Assembly: GCA_937900675.1 (NCBI GenBank)
Contig: CALCEA010000073.1
Span: 1 to 11,694 of the forward strand
Source of the DNA: an uncultured Chitinophagaceae bacterium
GTDB lineage: Bacteria > Bacteroidota > Bacteroidia > Chitinophagales > Chitinophagaceae
Direction: 5' to 3'
DNA length: 11,694 bases
Made by a program: the position numbers and the translations under genes. Under the pieces are notes generated by a model that was not told where the DNA came from, did not search any database, and saw nothing but the letters and a program-made list of their open reading frames with translations. Below are positions 1 to 5,607 of this stretch, one piece after another; the stretch's first letter is position 1; every line of letters starts with the position of its first letter.

Positions 1-27
1 TTTCCCTACACGACGCTCTTCCGATCT
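1..27 (+). other. Illumina TruSeq adapter remnant (sequencing artefact)
   Basis: These bases are identical to the last 27 nt of the Illumina TruSeq universal/read 1 adapter, including its diagnostic end CGCTCTTCCGATCT at 14-27. This is synthetic library sequence left on the end of an assembled contig and not genomic DNA. It should be trimmed, and nothing biological should be inferred from it. The genomic insert appears to begin at about position 28. Confidence 0.97.
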
Positions 28-138
28 TATTATTTCACTACTAAGTTTACAAAAAACCTATACTACTGCGTTTATTACTTGCATATTTGCTTTTGAGTAG
101 AACAAATACTAAATACAAATTAGTAAAATATTAAATAT

Positions 139-162
139 ATTATCCTTTGGGGGAAGGATAAT
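139..162 (-). terminator. Hairpin downstream of the EamA transporter gene, candidate terminator
   Basis: A perfect 9-bp inverted repeat (ATTATCCTT at 139-147, AAGGATAAT at 154-162) encloses a 6-nt loop, TGGGGG on the plus strand. It lies about 40 bp past the transporter stop codon, in the right place to end the minus-strand dapD/transporter transcript. On the minus strand it is followed by an A/T-rich stretch and not a clean T-run, so it is an imperfect intrinsic terminator. It could instead act as an mRNA-stabilising 3' hairpin. Confidence 0.4.
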
Positions 163-163
163 C

Positions 164-202
164 GGGGTGGTTAAGATTCGTCTTGGTCACCCCAAAATTT
201 TT
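164..202 (+). terminator. Wobble-rich hairpin followed by T-tract, candidate plus-strand terminator
   Basis: GGGGTG (164-169) pairs with CACCCC (188-193), and AAGA (173-176) pairs with TCTT (181-184) around a TTCG loop. In plus-strand RNA the three intervening positions form G-U or U-G wobbles, giving a continuous 13-bp stem; in minus-strand RNA the same positions are C/A mismatches. The stem is followed by AAAA and then at least five T residues. This asymmetry suggests it ends a transcript entering from the left, beyond the contig edge. The A-tract before the T-run makes it a non-ideal terminator. Confidence 0.4.
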
Positions 203-1067
203 AATCTATAGCTGATTTCTTGACCATCAGTACCCCAATAATCACCAAGAGGGTTCCTAGAATTTGTAAAAGACTAAAGGGTTCATTTAAAAGATACCTA
301 GCTTGAAATAGGGTTGCTACTGGTCCAATACTAGTTACAATGGCCAAATCATTGGATCCAATGCGCTTCATTCCGGTACTGAGTAGAAAAGAGGGGATGA
401 CTGTCGCTATTAGGGCTAATCCAATCACATATACAAAGATTGGATGATTGGGATGGATATATTGAGGTATACTATTGATGGGTTCGGTTATGCAAAAATG
501 GGTAAATATCCCTGCTGTGGCGGATAACATGGCAACACTTGTGTATTGAGTTGCACCCATTTTAGGAATCAGTTTACCTGTTCCAACAAGATATAGGGCG
601 TAGGTTATACCACATAGTAAAACCATGATGGAACCAAAGACGAATAGTTCTGTATTTTGAAATTGGTTGATTTCACTCCAGTAAGCCAGTCCAATCCCAA
701 CATAGGTTACCAAAATGGCCCACCATTGTTTTTTAATGATGGGAACTTTGAAAATCCAATAATTGATTAAAACGGCCAAAGTGGGGTAGATGAAAAGTAT
801 AATTCTTTCAATGCCTGCTGATACATATTGGAGTCCAATAAAATCAAATAAACTACTTGCATAATATCCTAACAAACCCATAGCAATCGCCCATAGATAA
901 GTTTTATTACTAGTCTTTGTAGCTTTCCCATTTCTTTTGATGCTCCACAATATGATGATATAAAATGGAAGAGAGAGTAACATACGCAACATTAACAAGG
1001 TGGTCGCGTTGATATTACTCTCTCTAAAACAAAGTTTGATCCATATTGCTTTTGTAGAAAAAAGCAA
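201..1067 (-). CDS. EamA/DMT-superfamily multidrug/metabolite-type transporter
   Basis: An inner-membrane protein of the drug/metabolite transporter superfamily, built from two EamA repeats of five helices each. Visible hallmarks are alternating 18-22 residue hydrophobic segments, the first-repeat stretch GIERIILFIYPTLAVLINYW, and a second-repeat end (IGPVATLF...LLNEPFSLLQILGT...IIGVLM) close to the family pattern. The substrate cannot be inferred. The 867-nt frame given here begins at a TTG (1065-1067), which would cut into the first membrane helix. The frame stays open upstream through 18 more codons to an ATA at 1119-1121 that touches the dapD stop codon, and this extension supplies a normal N-terminus (KKSFSYNQGF, then the rest of helix 1). 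No ATG or GTG is available there. The true start is therefore probably at 1121, using a rare codon or hidden by a base error. It directly follows dapD and is probably translated from the same mRNA. Confidence 0.87.
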   Translation of the reverse strand: MLFSTKAIWIKLCFRESNINATTLLMLRMLLSLPFYIIILWSIKRNGKATKTSNKTYLWAIAMGLLGYYASSLFDFIGLQYVSAGIERIILFIYPTLAVLINYWIFKVPIIKKQWWAILVTYVGIGLAYWSEINQFQNTELFVFGSIMVLLCGITYALYLVGTGKLIPKMGATQYTSVAMLSATAGIFTHFCITEPINSIPQYIHPNHPIFVYVIGLALIATVIPSFLLSTGMKRIGSNDLAIVTSIGPVATLFQARYLLNEPFSLLQILGTLLVIIGVLMVKKSAID

Positions 1068-1117
1068 AGTGCCTAAGATGGCAATAGCAAAACCTTGATT
1101 ATATGAAAATGACTTTT

Positions 1118-1930
1118 TTATACTGCTACATTAAAATCTCTTAATGCATCATTTAAACTGGTCTTTAAATCTGTACTTGGTTTTCTTTGTCCAATAATTA
1201 ATGCACAACTTACTTGGAAATCTCCAGCAGGGAAGGTTTTGGTATAAGAACCAGGAATTACAACACTTCTAGCAGGAACTCTTCCTTTGTATTTAATAGG
1301 GGTTGGACCACTTACATCAATGATCTTAGTGCTTTGTGTTAATACTACATTTGCGCCCAACACTACTTCTTTTTCTAAGTGTACTCCTTCTACAACAATA
1401 CATCTACTTCCAATAAAGCAACCATCTTCTACAATTACTGGACTTGCTTGTAATGGCTCTAATACACCACCAATACCTACACCACCACTTAAGTGAACTC
1501 CTTTACCAATTTGCGCACAACTTCCAACTGTTGCCCAAGTATCCACCATCGTTCCTTCATCTACATAAGCGCCAATATTTACATAGCTTGGCATCAACAC
1601 CACATTCTTTGCTAAATATGCTCCATATCTTGCAATGGCATGTGGTACAGCTCTTACACCTAAAGCGGCATAACCAGATTTTAATAACATTTTATCATGA
1701 AACTCAAATGGAGCAATTTCCCATGTTTGCATTTGTTGGATACCAAAGTACATTAGAATAGCTTGCTTTACCCATTCATTCACTACCCATTGTTCACCTT
1801 GTGGTTCAGCAACTCTTAATCTTCCTTTATCTACTTCTTCAATGACTGCTCTAACTGCGTCACTATATTTTGTGTCTTTTAATAATCCACGATCCTGCCA
1901 TGCAGCTTCGATAGTTGTTTTTAATTCCAT
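1118..1930 (-). CDS. dapD: 2,3,4,5-tetrahydropyridine-2,6-dicarboxylate N-succinyltransferase
   Basis: This cytoplasmic enzyme transfers succinyl from succinyl-CoA to tetrahydrodipicolinate, the first committed step of the succinylase branch to meso-diaminopimelate and lysine. The 270-residue product has the helical N-terminal domain (residues 1-100, including the conserved DKGRLRVAEP and NEWVKQA), then a left-handed beta-helix of hexapeptide repeats (about 105-200). The signature MVDTWATVGSCAQIGKGVHL at 128-147 and GVGIGGVLEP at 150-159 are present, and the C-terminus holds VPARSVVIPGSYTK and SLNDALRDFNVAV. I chose the ATG at 1928-1930, which gives the usual family N-terminus MELKTTIEAAW. 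A longer frame from 2008 would add residues unlike the family and run through the promoter. There is no evident Shine-Dalgarno, only an A-rich leader. It leads a unit with the transporter and diverges from the tsaC-like gene. Confidence 0.97.
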   Translation of the reverse strand: MELKTTIEAAWQDRGLLKDTKYSDAVRAVIEEVDKGRLRVAEPQGEQWVVNEWVKQAILMYFGIQQMQTWEIAPFEFHDKMLLKSGYAALGVRAVPHAIARYGAYLAKNVVLMPSYVNIGAYVDEGTMVDTWATVGSCAQIGKGVHLSGGVGIGGVLEPLQASPVIVEDGCFIGSRCIVVEGVHLEKEVVLGANVVLTQSTKIIDVSGPTPIKYKGRVPARSVVIPGSYTKTFPAGDFQVSCALIIGQRKPSTDLKTSLNDALRDFNVAV

Positions 1931-1940
1931 TTTTTTCAAT

Positions 1941-1973
1941 TTGGGCAAAAATACGGCTCGAATGGTTAATTTG
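1941..1973 (+). promoter_or_regulatory. Possible Bacteroidota-type promoter of the tsaC-like gene
   Basis: TTG at 1941-1943 is followed after 22 bp by TTAATTTG (1966-1973), which matches TAnnTTTG at five of six defined positions. A start near 1980 would place the ATG at 1978 on or before the first transcribed base, favouring initiation at the ATG at 1987. The match is weaker than that of the dapD promoter it interleaves with. Confidence 0.3.
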
Positions 1974-1976
1974 CAA
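1946..1976 (-). promoter_or_regulatory. Bacteroidota-type promoter of dapD
   Basis: On the minus strand, TTG (plus positions 1974-1976) is followed after 20 bp by TATTTTTG (1953-1946). The latter matches the Bacteroidota -7 element TAnnTTTG at all six defined positions, with spacing inside the usual range. The predicted transcript would start near 1940, giving a leader of about 10 nt before the dapD ATG at 1930. The element overlaps the region that must hold the promoter of the divergent plus-strand gene. Confidence 0.6.
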
Positions 1977-1977
1977 T

Positions 1978-2550
1978 ATGTTTTTAATGGAAGATGATTT
2001 GCAATCAAGTATAGAGGTCCTTCGCAAAGGAGGATTAATCTTATATCCCACTGATACGGTATGGGGTATTGGTTGTGATGCTACCAATGAAGCTGCTGTG
2101 GCTAATGTTTTTGACTTAAAAAAGCGAGCTGATATAAAGTCTTTTATTGTTTTGGTAGCCAATGAGGAAAGTATTTTGGAATATACCAATCAAACTAATA
2201 TTAAGATTTTCGATTACATCAAAGGTGTTCACCAACCCACTACAGTGATTTATGAACAAGCCAAAGGCTTGGCAAAAAATTTAATATCTTCTGATGGGAG
2301 TATTGCTATCAGAATTTGTAAAGATATCTTCTGTAATAAATTGATACAAGCATTTGGGAAACCCATTGTAAGTACTTCAGCTAATATATCAGGTTATCCA
2401 ACACCATTAAGTTTTAGAGATATTTCATTGGATATCAAAGATGGGGTAGATTATATAGTTCGTTATAGACAAGATGACCAAAGCATTCAACAACCTTCCT
2501 CTATTGTAAAATGGGATGCTGAAGGAAATTTAATGGTGATTAGAAACTAG
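1978..2550 (+). CDS. tsaC: L-threonylcarbamoyladenylate synthase, TsaC/YrdC/YwlC type
   Basis: It makes threonylcarbamoyl-AMP from threonine, bicarbonate and ATP. This is the activated donor that the TsaD complex attaches to A37 of tRNAs reading ANN codons (t6A37). The 190-residue protein is a single YrdC/Sua5 domain without the extra C-terminal domain of long Sua5 proteins. Visible motifs are YPTDTVWGIGCDATN (23-37), LKKR (47-50) with S55 as part of the nucleotide-binding KR...S set, and the late STSAN motif (132-136). ATGs at 1978 and 1987 are both reasonable; the second gives MEDDLQSSIEVL and suits the likely transcription start. A longer frame from TTG 1915 adds unrelated residues overlapping dapD and is not credible. 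The stop codon directly abuts that of the convergent glycosyltransferase. Confidence 0.93.
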   Translation: MFLMEDDLQSSIEVLRKGGLILYPTDTVWGIGCDATNEAAVANVFDLKKRADIKSFIVLVANEESILEYTNQTNIKIFDYIKGVHQPTTVIYEQAKGLAKNLISSDGSIAIRICKDIFCNKLIQAFGKPIVSTSANISGYPTPLSFRDISLDIKDGVDYIVRYRQDDQSIQQPSSIVKWDAEGNLMVIRN

Positions 2551-3438
2551 TTATCTTCTATTATACAAAAGCTCTGTTACCATTTGTCTTTTGGTACTCG
2601 AAAAAGGAAGGGCGATCAATAAGTTAATAATGGTCATTAATAAAAGGGTTGCTTGAGCAATCCATCTTCCAGGCAAGGCAATATGTTTGCGGATATATTT
2701 GAAATTAGAAATAATTACAGCTGATTTAGTAATCGCTTTTACTTTTGGATTAATTCTGGAAGAACCTCCGTGGCTATGCACGCATTGAATATCATTGTAC
2801 ATTACTCTTTTCCAACCCAATGATGCTGCGGCTTTGCTTAAATCCTGATCTTCACAATACATCCAAAATTGTGGATCCCATCCACCAATGGTTTTAAAAT
2901 CTGCATTTCTCATTAAAACAAAAGATCCAGAAATCCAATCGGGATATGTTACAGAATGAGCACTCCATTCTTTTTTAGAAAGTTTTTTCCCTCCAATCAA
3001 TCTTTGAATACTTCTAATAGGAGGCCAAACATTCCACCATTGTAAAAACAAGCCAAATGGATAAGTATCTTTTCCTTTTTCATTTAATTGTTTAATGCCA
3101 ATTAATTTCCAATCAGGTTGGGTATTTGTTTTTTGAATAAGAAGGGGAAGGGTGTTCGGTTCTAAAATGGTATCGGGATTTAAAAATAAAATCCATTCAC
3201 CCTTTGCAATAGATGCTCCTTTATTACATGCTTGTGCAAATCCTCCATTAATTTCTTGCTGAATAAATTGAACTGATGGATGTGCCAACATGAATTCTTT
3301 TATTTTGCCATCATTGGAATGATTGTCCACCACTATGACTTCCAAGAAGTCCAAGGATTGCTGTTGAATACTTTTTAAACAAGTATCCAATCTTTGCCAA
3401 CATCTATAACTAACAATTACAATGCTTAGGGAGGTCAT
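2551..3438 (-). CDS. Family 2 (GT-A fold) glycosyltransferase, rhamnosyltransferase-like
   Basis: This is an inverting glycosyltransferase that probably adds a sugar from a nucleotide donor to a surface polysaccharide or glycolipid; donor and acceptor cannot be read from sequence. The 295-residue protein opens with the GT2 N-terminus SIVIVSYRCW (5-14), the nucleotide-binding IVVDNHSNDG (35-44), and NGGFAQACNKG (64-74). It then has the metal-binding DxD equivalent LNPDT (86-90), the acceptor-loop GGWDPQFWMYCEDQDL with the likely catalytic acid pair ED at 196-197, and HSHGG (221-225). A hydrophobic C-terminal stretch (about 259-279) suggests membrane association. This layout resembles WbbL/rhamnosyltransferase-like members. 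It stands alone between a convergent and a divergent neighbour and not in a polysaccharide cluster. I saw no convincing promoter upstream of its ATG at 3438. Confidence 0.93.
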   Translation of the reverse strand: MTSLSIVIVSYRCWQRLDTCLKSIQQQSLDFLEVIVVDNHSNDGKIKEFMLAHPSVQFIQQEINGGFAQACNKGASIAKGEWILFLNPDTILEPNTLPLLIQKTNTQPDWKLIGIKQLNEKGKDTYPFGLFLQWWNVWPPIRSIQRLIGGKKLSKKEWSAHSVTYPDWISGSFVLMRNADFKTIGGWDPQFWMYCEDQDLSKAAASLGWKRVMYNDIQCVHSHGGSSRINPKVKAITKSAVIISNFKYIRKHIALPGRWIAQATLLLMTIINLLIALPFSSTKRQMVTELLYNRR

Positions 3439-3497
3439 TTGTCTTTATTTTGCCACGATTAGCGGCTATTTGCATACGAATATACTGAACAATTAAG

Positions 3498-3505
3498 TAC
3501 TTTTG
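3498..3505 (+). promoter_or_regulatory. Bacteroidota -7 promoter element upstream of cca
   Basis: TACTTTTG matches TAnnTTTG at all six defined positions and ends 6 bp before the cca ATG at 3512. A transcription start a few bases downstream would give a leaderless or near-leaderless mRNA. The nearest upstream TTG (3470-3472) is 25 bp away, slightly beyond the usual spacing, so the -33 half is unproven. Confidence 0.45.
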
Positions 3506-3511
3506 CTTGCT

Positions 3512-4933
3512 ATGCAAATTCATTTTACATCAAGAGAAGCAGAATTATTACATGCAGTTGCTAAAGCAGCATCTGTATTGGATATTCCTGCATTCGCAGT
3601 GGGTGGATTTGTAAGAGATAAAATCTTGGATAGGCCCACTAAGGATATTGATATTGTTTGCATGGGAGATGGTATGGAATTAGCGCAGCAATTTGCAAAA
3701 CTATTTAAGCCCTTACCTCCCGTAAGTTTGTTTAAGACATTTGGTACAGCGCAAGTAAAATTTCAAGATATTGAAATTGAATTTGTAGGTGCTAGAAAAG
3801 AAAGTTATTCAAGAGATAGTAGAAAACCACAAGTGGCTCCCGGTACTATTGAAGACGATCAGAATAGAAGAGATTTTACGATTAATGCATTGGCAGTTGA
3901 ATTGTCTGACGCTCATTTTGGAACCATCATTGATCCATTTGGGGGTCTAGATGATTTAGAAAAAGGTATTTTAAAAACACCTTTAGCGCCCGATCAAACT
4001 TTTGATGATGATCCATTAAGAATGATGCGTGCAATTCGTTTTGCCACTCAATTAGATTTTACCATTACAGATGAGACTTTTCTTTCCATTCAAAGAATGG
4101 CGAGCAGAATCAAAATTGTTTCTCAAGAAAGAATTACAGATGAGTTGCAAAAGATCATGATGACGGCTAAGCCATCAAAGGGTTGGTACTTGTTAAAAGA
4201 CGCTGGTTTATTAGAATTTATTTTTCCTGTTTTGCTTCAATTAGAAGGGGCTGAAACATTGGATGGGATTGGACATAAAGATAATTTCTCTCATACATTA
4301 CAAGTGTTGGATAATGTAGCAGCACAATCGGATGATATCTGGTTAAGATGGGCTGCATTATTGCATGATATTGCTAAACCTAAAACAAAACGATTTGAAC
4401 AAGGGTTTGGTTGGACTTTTCATGGCCATGAAGTAGTGGGTGCAAGAATGGTGCCTAAAATTTTCACTCAATTAAAATTACCATTGAATGAAAAAATGAA
4501 AATGGTTCAAAAGTTGGTGGCATTGCATTTAAGACCTATTTCTTTAACCAAGGAAAATGTAACAGATAGTGCTATTAGAAGATTGTTGTTTGACGCAGGA
4601 GATGATATTGATTCATTAATGACTTTATGTTCTGGAGATATTACCAGTAAAAATCAAAACAAAGTAAGAAGGTATTTACAAGGTTTTGAATTGGTGAAAC
4701 AAAGAATTGTAGAGGTAGAGGAAAAAGATAAAATTAGAAATTGGCAACCTCCTATCACAGGAGAATTGATTATGGAGAAATTTGGTATTCATCCTTCCAA
4801 AGAAGTAGGCATTATTAAAGATGCCATAAGAGAAGCTATCTTGGATGGAGTGATACCTAATGCCTTTGAGCCAGCTTATGAATTCATGATACAGGAGGCG
4901 GCTAAAATTGGTTTAAAACCTGTAAGTGCATAA
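3512..4933 (+). CDS. cca: CCA-adding tRNA nucleotidyltransferase with HD domain
   Basis: It builds or repairs the 3'-CCA end of tRNA using CTP and ATP in the cytoplasm. The 473-residue protein is a class II nucleotidyltransferase: motif A has GGFVRD (31-36) and the catalytic carboxylates in KDIDIV (D45, D47). The basic RRDFTINALA motif starts at 119, and the family continues with DDPLRMMRAIRFA and the RITDELQKIM segment. A C-terminal HD phosphohydrolase-type domain has LLHDIAKPK (H285, D286) and HGHEVVGARM (H304, H306), probably giving 2',3'-cyclic phosphatase or phosphodiesterase activity at the tRNA end. A poly(A) polymerase role cannot be fully excluded, as the two enzymes share this core. 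I chose the ATG at 3512 over an in-frame TTG three codons upstream that lies inside the promoter element. It opens a plus-strand run ending in miaA. Confidence 0.94.
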   Translation: MQIHFTSREAELLHAVAKAASVLDIPAFAVGGFVRDKILDRPTKDIDIVCMGDGMELAQQFAKLFKPLPPVSLFKTFGTAQVKFQDIEIEFVGARKESYSRDSRKPQVAPGTIEDDQNRRDFTINALAVELSDAHFGTIIDPFGGLDDLEKGILKTPLAPDQTFDDDPLRMMRAIRFATQLDFTITDETFLSIQRMASRIKIVSQERITDELQKIMMTAKPSKGWYLLKDAGLLEFIFPVLLQLEGAETLDGIGHKDNFSHTLQVLDNVAAQSDDIWLRWAALLHDIAKPKTKRFEQGFGWTFHGHEVVGARMVPKIFTQLKLPLNEKMKMVQKLVALHLRPISLTKENVTDSAIRRLLFDAGDDIDSLMTLCSGDITSKNQNKVRRYLQGFELVKQRIVEVEEKDKIRNWQPPITGELIMEKFGIHPSKEVGIIKDAIREAILDGVIPNAFEPAYEFMIQEAAKIGLKPVSA

Positions 4934-4950
4934 TTGTAGGCTCATTTTCA

Positions 4951-4979
4951 TTGTCTAAGGCTAATAAATAGTAAATTAG
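4951..4979 (+). promoter_or_regulatory. Possible promoter of the pRiA4b ORF-3-like gene and miaA
   Basis: TTG (4951-4953) is followed after 18 bp by TAAATTAG (4972-4979), matching TAnnTTTG at five of six defined positions, and the ATG lies 17 bp beyond it. It sits in the 63-bp gap after cca. Readthrough from cca is an equally possible source of transcription. Confidence 0.3.
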
Positions 4980-4996
4980 CGCTTCAAAATCACCCT

Positions 4997-5596
4997 ATGG
5001 CCATTTTAAAGTTTAGAGTTTACTGGGAAGAGGAAGACGCGATTTATAGAGATATCATGGTGAAGCATACACAGCATTTTTCTGATTTTCATCAAATTAT
5101 TTTGAAAGCTTTTGAATTTGATCAAAAGCATGAAGCAACATTTTTTAGAAGCAATGAAAAATGGCAAAGAGGAAGAGAAATTAGCAAGGAAGTATATCAA
5201 AAAGAATATCCAGTGGCTCCTTTGTTGATGGATGAAACTACTATTGGTTCTGAAATCATGGATACCAATCAACATTTTATTTATTTATATGATTTTAATA
5301 AATCATGGACATTCTTGGTGGAATTAATTCAGGTGATCAAGAATGCAGATGCGGATATGAGTTTAGAATACCCAGTTATTTCAAGAGTGGAAGGAGTGGG
5401 TCCTATGCAATATGGAACCAAGGGTTTATTGGGAGAAAAATTTGCAGACATCGAAGAGAAATATGATTTATCTGAAGCAGATGAAGGATTTGGTGAAGAG
5501 GGCGAAGACTCCGATTCCAATGAGTCTGATGAAGACGATGATTCTAGCGAGGACGATAATGGTGGATTTTTTGACGATTCATCCGAAGCATTTTAA
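4997..5596 (+). CDS. pRiA4b ORF-3-like / IS1096 passenger TnpR-family protein with acidic tail
   Basis: A 199-residue soluble protein whose residues 1-155 fit the pRiA4b ORF-3-like family: a beta-rich start (ILKFRVYWEE), the helix motif FSDFHQIILKAFEFDQKHEATFF (28-50), and YLYDFNKSWTFLVEL (96-110), corresponding to the family's Y-DFGDSW-type motif. The family name comes from plasmid and insertion-element genes, but its biochemical role is not established. Residues 157-199 form a low-complexity tail rich in Asp, Glu and Ser, including the runs DEDDDSSEDD and FFDDSSEAF, and are almost certainly disordered. There is no transposase, inverted repeat or base-composition shift nearby, so this is a resident chromosomal gene. 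It lies 63 bp after cca and 11 bp before miaA, which suggests expression with tRNA maturation genes. Its function is unknown. Confidence 0.82.
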   Translation: MAILKFRVYWEEEDAIYRDIMVKHTQHFSDFHQIILKAFEFDQKHEATFFRSNEKWQRGREISKEVYQKEYPVAPLLMDETTIGSEIMDTNQHFIYLYDFNKSWTFLVELIQVIKNADADMSLEYPVISRVEGVGPMQYGTKGLLGEKFADIEEKYDLSEADEGFGEEGEDSDSNESDEDDDSSEDDNGGFFDDSSEAF

Positions 5597-5607
5597 ATTC
5601 AACGATT

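Noticed and set aside
1287..1761. Plus-strand open frames opposite dapD (1287-1496 and 1444-1761)
   Set aside because: They lie entirely antisense to the well-conserved dapD sequence, have His/Leu/Pro-rich products with no family resemblance, and have no promoter or start context.
1915..1977. N-terminal extension of the tsaC-like protein from TTG 1915
   Set aside because: The extra 21 residues overlap the dapD start and promoter and match nothing in the YrdC/Sua5 family.
4997..5596. A mobile element, because the protein family is named after plasmid and IS1096 genes
   Set aside because: No transposase, terminal inverted repeat, target duplication or composition change is visible around it, and it sits tightly between housekeeping genes.
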